Shown in pieces: positions 17,325 to 25,841 of a stretch of 64,000 nt of DNA. The notes below the pieces were generated by a model. That model was given only the letters and a program-made list of their open reading frames with translations. It did no database searches and was not told the origin of the DNA. The stretch comes from Streptomyces spinosus (GTDB lineage: Bacteria; Actinomycetota; Actinomycetes; Streptomycetales; Streptomycetaceae): NCBI RefSeq assembly GCF_020400655.1, contig NZ_JAINRC010000007.1:310001-374000 (forward strand). The letters are read 5' to 3'. The position numbers and the translations under genes are program-made. How positions within the stretch are numbered: the first letter of the stretch is position 1; every line of letters begins with the position of its first letter.

Positions 17325-18689
17325 ATGCCGCGCCCCCTGCGGGTAGCCATTGTCGGAGCCGGCCCCGCCGGGATCTACGCCGCCGATGCCCTGCTCAAGT
17401 CCGAGGTGGCCGCCGACCCCGGCGTCTCCATCGACCTCTTCGAGCGGATGCCCGCCCCGTTCGGCCTGATCCGGTACGGCGTCGCGCCGGACCACCCGCG
17501 CATCAAGGGCATCATCACCGCCCTGCACCAGGTGCTGGACAAGCCGCAGATCCGTCTGTTCGGCAACGTCGACTACCCGACGGACATCAGCCTGGACGAC
17601 CTGCGCGCCTTCTACGACGCGGTGATCTTCTCGACCGGCGCGATGGCCGACCGCGAGCTGCGCATACCCGGCATCGACCTGGACGGCTCCTACGGCGCCG
17701 CCGACTTCGTCTCCTGGTACGACGGCCACCCGGACGTGCCCCGCACCTGGCCGCTGGAGGCCGAGAAGGTCGCCGTGCTGGGAGTCGGCAACGTCGCCCT
17801 GGACGTCGCCCGCATCCTCGCCAAGACCGCCGACGAGCTGCTGCCGACCGAGATCCCGCCGAACGTCTACGACGGCCTGAAGGCGAACAAGGCCAGGGAG
17901 ATCCACGTCTTCGGCCGTCGTGGCCCGGCCCAGGCGAAGTTCAGCCCGATGGAGCTGCGCGAGCTGGACCACTCCCCGAACATCGAGGTCATCGTCGACC
18001 CCGAGGACATCGACTACGACGAGGGCTCGATCGAGACCCGGCGCGGCAACAAGCAGGCCGACATGGTCGCCAAGACGCTGGAGAACTGGGCGATCCGCGA
18101 TGTCGGCGACCGCCCGCACAAGCTCTTCCTCCACTTCTTCGAGTCGCCGGCCGAGATCCTCGGCGAGGACGGCAAGGTCGTCGGCCTGCGCACCGAGCGC
18201 ACCGCCCTGGACGGCACCGGCAACGTCAAGGGCACCGGCGAGTTCAAGGACTGGGACGTCACGGCGGTCTACCGCGCGGTCGGCTACCTCTCCGAGAAGC
18301 TGCCCAAGCTCCCCTGGGACATCGACTCCGGAACCGTGCCGGACGAGGGCGGCCGGGTGATCGAGGAGGGCGGCACCCACCTGCAGTCCACCTACGTCAC
18401 CGGCTGGATCCGGCGCGGCCCGGTCGGCCTCATCGGCCACACCAAGGGCGACGCCAACGAGACCGTGGCCAACCTGCTGGACGACTACGCCGGCGGCCGT
18501 CTGCACACCCCGGCCTCCCCCGAGCCGGAGGCCGTGGACGCCTTCCTCGCCGAGCGGAACGTCCGCTTCACCACCTGGGAGGGCTGGTACCGGCTGGACG
18601 CCGCCGAGCGTGCCCTGGGCGAGCCGCAGGGCCGCGAGCGCGTGAAGCTCGTCGAGCGTGAGGACATGCTGCGGGAGAGCGGAGCGTAA
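17325..18689 (+). CDS. FprA-type NADPH-ferredoxin reductase
   Basis: The 454-residue protein is an adrenodoxin-reductase-type flavoenzyme. The FAD dinucleotide motif is at residues 8-20 (IVGAGPAGIYAA), the signature MPAPFGLIRYGVAPDHPRIK follows, then the NADPH-binding VLGVGNVALDVARIL and the C-terminal GWIRRGPVGLIGHTKGDA. It transfers electrons from NADPH to ferredoxins that feed cytochromes P450 and other enzymes, in the cytoplasm. Length matches mycobacterial FprA. It is monocistronic, with candidate iron-box and palindrome upstream and a perfect hairpin downstream. Confidence 0.93.
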   Translation: MPRPLRVAIVGAGPAGIYAADALLKSEVAADPGVSIDLFERMPAPFGLIRYGVAPDHPRIKGIITALHQVLDKPQIRLFGNVDYPTDISLDDLRAFYDAVIFSTGAMADRELRIPGIDLDGSYGAADFVSWYDGHPDVPRTWPLEAEKVAVLGVGNVALDVARILAKTADELLPTEIPPNVYDGLKANKAREIHVFGRRGPAQAKFSPMELRELDHSPNIEVIVDPEDIDYDEGSIETRRGNKQADMVAKTLENWAIRDVGDRPHKLFLHFFESPAEILGEDGKVVGLRTERTALDGTGNVKGTGEFKDWDVTAVYRAVGYLSEKLPKLPWDIDSGTVPDEGGRVIEEGGTHLQSTYVTGWIRRGPVGLIGHTKGDANETVANLLDDYAGGRLHTPASPEPEAVDAFLAERNVRFTTWEGWYRLDAAERALGEPQGRERVKLVEREDMLRESGA

Positions 18690-18702
18690 GCCCGCCTCCC
18701 CC

Positions 18703-18728
18703 GGGGCCGGCGCCGCCGCGCCGGCCCC
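18703..18728 (+). terminator. Perfect 11-base-stem hairpin
   Basis: GGGGCCGGCGC (18703-18713) pairs fully with GCGCCGGCCCC (18718-18728) across a four-base loop, 14 bases after the ferredoxin reductase stop codon. Confidence 0.75.
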
Positions 18729-19091
18729 GCCGCGTCCGGTGCCGCACCGCCCGGCGAACACCCCGGTTCCCGCGCGAGCATGAAGGTGCGCCGGATGCCG
18801 GTGCGTGCCGGCAGGGGTGAACGGGGTCCGCCCCTGAGCGGATGGACGGGCGGGCCCCGTTCGCCGGACATTGTGGGGGCCGGGACCGCCCGCCGGGCAC
18901 GGGTGAACCGCGGTCACCCGACGCGCACCGCGCACATTCCGGGCGCACCGCTCACATCCCGGGCGTACGGCGCACACCCCGCGCTCCGAGCGCGCCCCGG
19001 GGCGACGCGCGGGGCCGGGCCCCCATCGCCGTGTCGCCCCGCCGAACGGTGATACTGGGAGGCCCACCCGCCCCCATCAGCAGATTGGCTC
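18729..19091. other. Spacer with three 20-base repeat units
   Basis: No gene is supported in this stretch. At 18931-18990 three consecutive imperfect 20-base units (CGCACATTCCGGGCGCACCG and two variants) occur about 100 bases before the next gene, a possible multi-copy protein-binding site. Confidence 0.5.
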
Positions 19092-20306
19092 ATGTCGAAC
19101 TCCGCCGGCGACCGCGCCACCACCCCGCAGACCCTCTGGGCGGCCCGGGGCCGCCACACCGGTCCCGCCCCCGAGAACGTCGTCCGCCGCACCCTGCGAC
19201 GGCGCAAGGAGAGCGGTGACATCGACGACTTCGCCGAGCCGCCCACGGCCGACGACCCGGACCGGCGGGTCTTCGAGGCCCGCTGGCGGGCGGACGGCAC
19301 GGTGACCGTGCGGGCCCGGCTCACCCTCGTACCGCGGGAGGGCCGGCTGCCCGGCCACGAGTGGCGGCTGGTCGCGGAGGCCGAGCGTCCGTGGGACGAC
19401 GCGTGGCCGTCGCCGGCGACGCTGTTCTGGCCCGAGGGCGGCCCGGCCGAGGACGACGACGGCTCCTGGGACCACCACCCCACCGTCGCGGGCCTGCGCT
19501 TCCGGCACGTCAACGCGCTGCCGGAAGACGACAAGGACATGCGGCGGCTGCTGCGGGACGCGGCCCGGGAGGCGTGGTGCGTCCAGGTCGTCGTGCACGA
19601 GGCCATGACACCCGACGAACGGGGACGGCTGCCGCTGGCGCGGCTGCTGCCGCCCGGCCTGCGGCACCGGGTGATCGAGCACCGGGCCGCACCGCAGCAA
19701 CTGCGCGCCGTCAACTGGGCGCTGAAGGACCTCGGCGTCGAGGTGCCGCGCGGCGGGGCGGTGCTGCTGCCCCCGGATCCGGCGCCTGAGGGGTACGACG
19801 GCCGGGAGCACAGCGTACGCACCGTCTTCCTGGACGGTTCGGAACCGGCCGGACTCATCGCGGCGCTGCGGCACTTCGTCGCCCTGCCCCGGCCGCTGCC
19901 GGCGGACGCCGAGGAGGCGCTGACCGATCTGCGCGAGAACTGGACCCTGTTGACCCTGGAGGAGGAGCTGGAGCGCGAGCGGCGGCTGGTCACCATGTAC
20001 GCCGAGGCGCTGGAGGCGATGACCAAGTCCCGGGACCTGTACAAGCAGGCCGCCGAGCAGGCGCTGGAGGCCCTGGCGGCGTACCGCGACGTCCCCCTGC
20101 CCGCCCTCCCCCAGCAGCGGCCCGCCTCGCGGGCGCCGGGCGCCCTGCAGCAGCTGACGCGGACGTTCGAGCGGCTGAAGCTGACGGCCAAGGGCAGGCA
20201 GCAGCAAGGGCCTGCGGCGGACTCCTCCCCGAACGGCACGGCGCCGGCGGACGACAGCGCCGGGGCCACGGGCGCGGGCGGCGACGCGGACGGCCGTTCA
20301 TCGTAG
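19092..20306 (+). CDS. Conserved-looking protein with C-terminal coiled coil, unknown function
   Basis: The 404-residue soluble protein shows no signal or membrane segment. The first two thirds form a mixed alpha/beta region (TLWAARGRHTGPAPENVVRR ... VFEARWRADGTVTVRARLTL); residues about 280-350 are strongly helical and charged (LTLEEELERERRLVTMYAEA), likely a coiled coil; the tail is Gln/Ala-rich and disordered. I do not recognise the family. It is followed after 65 bases by a small membrane-protein gene on the same strand. Confidence 0.75.
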   Translation: MSNSAGDRATTPQTLWAARGRHTGPAPENVVRRTLRRRKESGDIDDFAEPPTADDPDRRVFEARWRADGTVTVRARLTLVPREGRLPGHEWRLVAEAERPWDDAWPSPATLFWPEGGPAEDDDGSWDHHPTVAGLRFRHVNALPEDDKDMRRLLRDAAREAWCVQVVVHEAMTPDERGRLPLARLLPPGLRHRVIEHRAAPQQLRAVNWALKDLGVEVPRGGAVLLPPDPAPEGYDGREHSVRTVFLDGSEPAGLIAALRHFVALPRPLPADAEEALTDLRENWTLLTLEEELERERRLVTMYAEALEAMTKSRDLYKQAAEQALEALAAYRDVPLPALPQQRPASRAPGALQQLTRTFERLKLTAKGRQQQGPAADSSPNGTAPADDSAGATGAGGDADGRSS

Positions 20307-20371
20307 GCGTTCGTCGGGGTACACGGACGGTCGTACGCTTCACAGGCGCCCCACTCCCGCAAGGAGCCGCG

Positions 20372-20659
20372 ATGGACACGCCCACGACCCTGCTGGTACT
20401 CGCCGCCGCGGTCGCGGTGGTGCTGCTCGCCGTCGCGGTCGGTCTGCTGGTGCGGCTGGTGCGGGCGCGTCGGACGCTGCGGCGGGCGGGCCTGCCGACG
20501 GGGCCCCGGTGGGTGTTCTGGGGCGCGGTCGCGTATCTGGTGCTGCCCACCGATCTGCTGCCCGACCCGGTCTACCTGGACGACATCGGTGTCCTCCTCC
20601 TCGCCCTGCGCAGCCTGCGCGCCGCCCGGGCGCTGCCGCCGGGGACGACCGAGCCCTGA
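20372..20659 (+). CDS. Small DUF1232 (YkvA-like) membrane protein
   Basis: The 95-residue protein has an N-terminal transmembrane span (about residues 6-28) and a second hydrophobic region carrying the DUF1232 pattern YLVLPTDLLPDPVYLDDIGV. The family is widespread and uncharacterised. GGAG lies before the ATG. It is 49 bases ahead of the ComB-like gene and probably cotranscribed with it. Confidence 0.85.
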   Translation: MDTPTTLLVLAAAVAVVLLAVAVGLLVRLVRARRTLRRAGLPTGPRWVFWGAVAYLVLPTDLLPDPVYLDDIGVLLLALRSLRAARALPPGTTEP

Positions 20660-20708
20660 CCGGCGGGCGTGGTGTACCGCGCCCCGCGTGCTGTCGCACC
20701 ATGGGGCG

Positions 20709-21500
20709 ATGCGACCCGTGTTCACCGGCATACCCGGTGCCCCGACGGCTCCCGGCGTGGCCGTGGTCGTCGACGTGATGCGCGCGTTCACCGTGGCCGC
20801 CTGGGCGTTCCGGCGCGGCGCCGAGCGGATCGTCTTCGCCCGTACGCGGCGGGAGGCGCTGGCGCTGAAGGCCCGTCACCCGGACTGGCTCGCCTGCCAG
20901 GACGGGGCACCGACGCCGGGGTTCGACCTGGTCAACTCGCCCGCCCGGCTGCGTGCGCTGGACCTGCGGGGCCGTACGGTCGTCCAGAAGACCACCGCCG
21001 GGACGGCCGGGGCGCTGGCCGTGGCGGACGCCGGACTGCTGCTGTGCGCGAGTTTCGCGGTGGCGGGGGCGACCGCCGGGGCACTGCGACGGGTACGGGC
21101 GCAGGCGGTGACCTTCGTGGTGACCGGGGACGGCGGACGGGCCGAGGAGGATCTGGCCTGCGCGCGGTACATCGCGCGACGCGTGCGGACGGACGACGCC
21201 GACGCGGCCCCCTACCTGGCGCGGGCCCGGCGCTCCACCGCCGCCGCACGGCTGGCCGACGGTGCGCGGCGCGGATGGGCCGGCGTCGACCCCGAGGACG
21301 TGGCCCTGTGCCTGGAGACGGACACGTTCCCCTCGGCGATGGCGGCCACCCGGGAGGACGGCCACCTGGTGCTGCGCCCCTGGGCACCCGCCGAGGCGGC
21401 GGGCGGCGGTCCGGACACACTCCCGGCAGCGGGCCCGGCGTCCCGGGACGGACTCAACCGGGGTCTGCGGGCTGGGCCTTGCCCGTCGTCAGGGCCGTGA
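20709..21500 (+). CDS. ComB-family (2-phosphosulfolactate phosphatase-like) protein
   Basis: The 263-residue product matches the ComB fold: VAVVVDVMRAFTVAAWAFRR near the N-terminus, FDLVNSPARLRALDLRGRTV, VQKTTAGTAGALAVADAGLL and a TGDGGRAEEDLACARYI stretch. ComB removes phosphate from 2-phosphosulfolactate in coenzyme M biosynthesis in methanogens; actinobacteria do not make coenzyme M, so the substrate here is probably different. No other sulfolactate gene is nearby. I chose the ATG at 20709. The last 47 bases overlap the end of the convergent gene. Confidence 0.8.
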   Translation: MRPVFTGIPGAPTAPGVAVVVDVMRAFTVAAWAFRRGAERIVFARTRREALALKARHPDWLACQDGAPTPGFDLVNSPARLRALDLRGRTVVQKTTAGTAGALAVADAGLLLCASFAVAGATAGALRRVRAQAVTFVVTGDGGRAEEDLACARYIARRVRTDDADAAPYLARARRSTAAARLADGARRGWAGVDPEDVALCLETDTFPSAMAATREDGHLVLRPWAPAEAAGGGPDTLPAAGPASRDGLNRGLRAGPCPSSGP

Positions 21501-22692
21501 GCAGGACCGCCAGCGCGCCGAGTGCCGCTGCCGCGGCCGTCGGGCCGGCCAGCCATGACGGTGCCAGGGTCGCCGCGCGCAGCCGGGCCGGGTCCGGCAG
21601 GTCGAACCGTCCGCCGAGCACGTGTCCGGCGGCGAGCACCACCGTGACGCCGACCGCGGCCGTCGCCGCCACGAGCCGGGCCGGCGCCGCCCGCGCGGTG
21701 AGGGCGAGCGCCAGCAGGCCGCACAGCGCCGAGGCGAGCAGGGTGGCCCCGAGGGCGCCGTGGGACAGCCCGGTCCAGTAGCGCGGGGCGTGCGCCGTGC
21801 CGCACAGGAACACCAGCAACGCGGCGCACCGGGTGGCCCACACGCTCGCCGTCGGCGACGGGTCGTCCACGGACCGGTCCGCGACGGCCTGGCGCCTTCC
21901 CGCCCGCCCCCGCGCACCGGACCGCGGTGCCCTGGGGCGCCCTTCGACCACGAGGCGCCGGGTCCTCACCGGTCCCGTGTCGGCCGGCCGGGCCGCCGGC
22001 GCCGGTTCCTCCGCCACGGACCGCTGCGCCTGCGCCGGTTCCTCCGCTGAGGACCACTGCGCCTGCGCCGGCTCCTGCGGGGCCGACCATCCCACCTCCC
22101 ACACGACCGCCGGTGCCGCGGCGGCGGCCACCGGCCGTTCCTCGGTCTCCCCCGCCTCCCGTTCCGCGGCCAGCCGGCCGATCAGCTCGGCGAGTTCCTC
22201 CACGGGCCGGTGCACCGCCACCGCCCGCACGGCGGCTTCCGCGCAGTGGGAGGACTCCACCGGGCCGCGGTGCAGCAACTGCACCAGCCGGGAGACGTCC
22301 TCCAGGGGGCGGCGCTGAGCGGCGGCCCGGATCGCCTCGTCGGCGCTGTCCCTGTCCCGGGGAGGTTCGGTCAGCAGCGTCACCAGACGGGTGACGTCCT
22401 CCACCGACCGTTCGACCGCGACCGCGCGCAGCACGTCGGAAGTCGTCCGGACCGGTTCCGGCGAGCTCTCCAGCAGCGTGATGAGCCGGACCACGTCCTC
22501 CACCGGGCGATCGGCGACGGCAGCGTGGACCAGGCCGCGCAGAGGGTCGCCGCGCGCGGGTTCCTCCGGGGGAAGCGGCCGTACCGGCGGCGGCGTGAGG
22601 AGGTCCGGGGACGAGGTGGGGACGCCGGGGGCAGCCGGTGCCGTGGGTATCACCGAGTCGTCGGGACGAGGGGATGAGGAACAGGTCGTCAT
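21454..22692 (-). CDS. Membrane protein with four N-terminal helical repeats
   Basis: From the ATG at 22692 (GGAG five bases upstream) the product is 412 residues. Residues about 50-185 hold four repeats of some 34 residues with the core DRPVEDVVRLITLLES (variants ERSVEDVTRLVTLL, RRPLEDVSRLVQLL, HRPVEELAELIGRL). A Glu/Gln/Ala-rich linker with short AQxSxAEEPA repeats follows, then about five transmembrane helices in the C-terminal 150 residues. The layout, a cytoplasmic repeat domain on a membrane anchor, suggests a protein-interaction platform. I know no function. It is divergent from a SpoIIE-type phosphatase. Confidence 0.75.
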   Translation of the reverse strand: MTTCSSSPRPDDSVIPTAPAAPGVPTSSPDLLTPPPVRPLPPEEPARGDPLRGLVHAAVADRPVEDVVRLITLLESSPEPVRTTSDVLRAVAVERSVEDVTRLVTLLTEPPRDRDSADEAIRAAAQRRPLEDVSRLVQLLHRGPVESSHCAEAAVRAVAVHRPVEELAELIGRLAAEREAGETEERPVAAAAAPAVVWEVGWSAPQEPAQAQWSSAEEPAQAQRSVAEEPAPAARPADTGPVRTRRLVVEGRPRAPRSGARGRAGRRQAVADRSVDDPSPTASVWATRCAALLVFLCGTAHAPRYWTGLSHGALGATLLASALCGLLALALTARAAPARLVAATAAVGVTVVLAAGHVLGGRFDLPDPARLRAATLAPSWLAGPTAAAAALGALAVLLTALTTGKAQPADPG

Positions 22693-23222
22693 CTCGGCTC
22701 CAGGGGAAGGGTGCGACCGCACCCGCGCCCCGTCTGCGGTCGCCGCGTCACGGAACCCATTACTAGGAGCGGGCACGGGAGCCCGCCACTCGGGCGGGGC
22801 ACTGGTGTGAGCCGCCCCGCTCCCGTGCCGTGAGCCTGGCCGGCGGCCCCGCCGTGAGCCAGGCCCCGCGGCCCTGCCGTGATCCCCGCCCGGTGGCCCC
22901 GACCGGCACCGGCCCGCGCCCACCCCGCCGGGACCGGCGCCCGCGCCCACCCCGCCCGTCCCCGGCCCCCGCGTCCGCTCCGGCCGGGCCCGCCCGTCGC
23001 CGCCGCCCCCGCAAGGCCGCCCACCGCACCCTGATCCGCGCGCGCCCGCCCTGCTCGCGACCGCCCCCGGGCCGGCCCCCACCGCCGCGCGCCGGTCACC
23101 AAGCCGGCCCCCACCGCGCCGGCCCCGCCGTTCCTCCGCCCCGCCCAGGTGCGTTCCGCGCGTCTCGTGGCGCATTCTTGCTGTGTCATCCACCCGGAGC
23201 CGCACGGGACGAGGTGGGGCCG
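22693..23222. other. 530-base divergent region with tandem repeats and a large inverted repeat
   Basis: GGCACGGGAGC (22772-22782) and GCTCCCGTGCC (22819-22829) form a perfect 11-base inverted repeat that encloses a smaller hairpin (22781-22795). It is followed at 22827-22900 by three tandem 24-25-base units beginning GCCGTGAGCC. The rest is Pro/Arg low complexity; no gene is supported here. Confidence 0.6.
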
Positions 23223-25736
23223 ATGGCCGGGAGCGACGAGCGGGCGGTCCGTACGCGGGCCCGGCTGACCGCGCTGCTGGCGGACGTCTCGACCGGCGCC
23301 CTCACCTCGGCCGGCGGCCGGGTGGCGGGCGTGTACCTGCGTTCGCGCGCCCCGGGCCTGCTGCGCCTGGCGGTGCTCACGGGCCTGCCAGGACCGCTGT
23401 TCAGGTCCTGGTGGCGGCTGCACGTGGGCCGGCCGTTCCCGGTCGCCGACGCCTACCGGCTCGGCGTCCACGTGGTCCTGCCGAACGCCACGGAGACCAT
23501 GCGCCGGTATCCGCAGTTCGCGGCCGGCCTGCCCTTCCCGTTCGGGTCGGTGCACGTGCCGGTACCGGGCGGGACCGGGCCGCTGGGGGTGCTCACGGTC
23601 CTGCACCCGGCGGTGGCGGACACCGTGGACGACCTGCTCGACCGGGAACTGCTCGGCCGGCTGGCCGAGGGCCTGGGCACCGAACTGCTCGGCCTGGCCG
23701 ACGGCGACGAGAGCGCGATCACCTGGGACGGCGAGCCGCTGTGCGTACGGCCGCCCGCGAGCCGGCCCGCCCGGGCCGCCGTGGGACGCTTCAGCTGCGA
23801 CCCGTCGACCTCGCTGGTCCGTGCGGACGACCGGTTGCACGCGCTGCTCGGGCTGCGTCCCGGCGAGTTCGCGGGGACGATGACGGAGCTCGCGAACGCC
23901 GTGGCCCCCGCCGACGCGCACCGGGTGCTGGCCGCGCTGCGCGACACCGCCGCCGGGAAACCGCCGAGCGCGCCGCTGAGCCTGCGGGCCCACGACGGCA
24001 CGCCGCGGCTGCTGGACCTGTGGCCGGCCGCGGACCGTGCGGACCGGGCCGGGACGGCGGTCCACGGGGTGGTGTTCGAACCCGGTACGGCCGCCTCCGC
24101 CGACGGCGCGGCCGACCTGCTGCCCGAGGGCGTGTTGTGCGTGGACCGGCTGGGGATGATCGTGTACGCCAACCCGGCGGCGGCCCGGCTCACGGGCCGG
24201 GCGCGCGAGCGGCTGCTGGGGCAGGCACTGTGGGACGCGCTGCCCTGGCTGACCGGGCCGCCGTACGACGACCACCTGCGCGGGGCCCTGCTCTGTCCCG
24301 AGCCGGTGCACTTCCACGCCCGGCGGCCGGCCGACGACCGGGACGCGTCCGGGGAGGGCGACTGGCTGGCGGTGTCGGTGCACCCCGGCACGGACCTGCT
24401 GACGTGCGTGCTCGTCCCGGCCAGCCGGGTGGACGCCGGGAGCGGGCCGGTGCCCGAGGGCCAGGACGCGCAGGACACGGTGGCGGGCGCCCACGCGATG
24501 GCGCCGCTGTACCGGCCGATCGCGCTGGCCATCGCGCTGACGGACGCGGTGACCGCCCGGCAGGTGTCGGCGGTGGTCATGCAGGAGCTGCTGCCCGCGT
24601 TCGGCGGCCGGCGGCTGGCCATCTACCTGCTCCAGGACCGGCATCTGTACCTTGCCTGGGAGACGGGGTTCCCGCCGGGGTTCCTCGCGCCGTTCGAGGG
24701 CATAGGCCTCGACGCGCACGTACCCGGAGTGGAGACCCTGACCACCGGCCGGCCGCTGTTCTTCGAGTCCATGGGACAGCTCGCGGCGGCCTACCCGGGG
24801 CTCGCCCTCGACGCGCCGGTGGGTTCGCGTGCCTTCCTGCCGCTGATCGCGTCCGGCAGACCGGTGGGCTCCTGCATCCTCGGCTTCGACGCCGAGCGCG
24901 GGTTCAGCACGGAGGAACGCGCGGTCCTCACCGCGCTCGCCGGGCTGATCGCGCACGCGATGGAACGGGCGCGGCGCTACGACGACGAGGCGGCCCTCGC
25001 GCGCGGCCTGCAGCAGGCCCTGCTGCCCCGGCGCCTGTCGACGCATCCGCGGGTGGAGACCGTGGGCCGGTACCTGCCGGGGACGCAGGGCATGGACGTC
25101 GGCGGTGACTGGTACGACGTGGTGGAGGCGGGGGACGGCCTCGCGCTGGTCATCGGTGATGTGCAGGGGCACGGGGTGCAGGCGGCCGCCACGATGGGCC
25201 AGCTCCGCAGCGCGGTGCGCGCGTTCGCGCTGGGCGACCGGCCGCCGGACGAGGTGCTGAGGGGCACCAACCACCTGCTGATCGACCTGGACCCCGGCCA
25301 GTTCGCCAGCTGCTGCTACCTGCGCCTGGACCCCGCCACCGGCCGGGCCCGGATCGCCCAGGCGGGCCATCCGCCGCCGCTGCTGCGCTGCCCGGACGGC
25401 CGGACCCGGCTGCTGGACATCGCCGGGGGTGTCGTCCTCGGGGTGGATCCGCACGCCCGGTACCCGGTGACCGAGCTGTGGCTGGAACCCGACGCGATCC
25501 TCGCCCTGTACACCGACGGCCTGGTGGAGCGGCCCGGCGCCGACATCGACGACGGCATCGCGGCGCTGCGGCGGGCGCTCGCCCAGGCCGGTGCCGGTGC
25601 CGGCCGGGGCGGCGGGCGGTCCCTGTCCGGGGTCGCCGACCGGCTGACGGCCACCGCCCGGCACGCCACCGACCGCCCCGACGACGTGGCCCTGCTGCTG
25701 GCCGCCCGCCGCCCGCCACCCGGCCCCGGCCCGTGA
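23223..25736 (+). CDS. GAF-PAS-GAF-SpoIIE phosphatase
   Basis: From the ATG at 23223 the product is 837 residues and soluble. It has an N-terminal GAF-like region (LTALLADVSTGALTSAGGRV ... FGSVHVPVPGGTGPLGVLTV), a PAS domain (about 290-400, EGVLCVDRLGMIVYANPAAA), a second GAF region (about 430-590) and a PP2C/SpoIIE domain (about 605-830) with VGGDWYDVV, GDVQGHGVQAA, AGHPPPLL, ALYTDGLVER and the final RPDDVALLLA. It should dephosphorylate an anti-anti-sigma-type protein in response to small ligands or redox state. Another phosphatase follows on the same strand after 105 bases. Confidence 0.9.
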   Translation: MAGSDERAVRTRARLTALLADVSTGALTSAGGRVAGVYLRSRAPGLLRLAVLTGLPGPLFRSWWRLHVGRPFPVADAYRLGVHVVLPNATETMRRYPQFAAGLPFPFGSVHVPVPGGTGPLGVLTVLHPAVADTVDDLLDRELLGRLAEGLGTELLGLADGDESAITWDGEPLCVRPPASRPARAAVGRFSCDPSTSLVRADDRLHALLGLRPGEFAGTMTELANAVAPADAHRVLAALRDTAAGKPPSAPLSLRAHDGTPRLLDLWPAADRADRAGTAVHGVVFEPGTAASADGAADLLPEGVLCVDRLGMIVYANPAAARLTGRARERLLGQALWDALPWLTGPPYDDHLRGALLCPEPVHFHARRPADDRDASGEGDWLAVSVHPGTDLLTCVLVPASRVDAGSGPVPEGQDAQDTVAGAHAMAPLYRPIALAIALTDAVTARQVSAVVMQELLPAFGGRRLAIYLLQDRHLYLAWETGFPPGFLAPFEGIGLDAHVPGVETLTTGRPLFFESMGQLAAAYPGLALDAPVGSRAFLPLIASGRPVGSCILGFDAERGFSTEERAVLTALAGLIAHAMERARRYDDEAALARGLQQALLPRRLSTHPRVETVGRYLPGTQGMDVGGDWYDVVEAGDGLALVIGDVQGHGVQAAATMGQLRSAVRAFALGDRPPDEVLRGTNHLLIDLDPGQFASCCYLRLDPATGRARIAQAGHPPPLLRCPDGRTRLLDIAGGVVLGVDPHARYPVTELWLEPDAILALYTDGLVERPGADIDDGIAALRRALAQAGAGAGRGGGRSLSGVADRLTATARHATDRPDDVALLLAARRPPPGPGP

Positions 25737-25841
25737 CCCGCCGCCGCGCTCACCCGGCGCCCGGCCCGGCGCGGCTCCCGGCTGCCGTCGCCCCGGGTGA
25801 TGGTCTCGCCTGACGGCGCCGGGCAGTGTAGACATGGGCAC

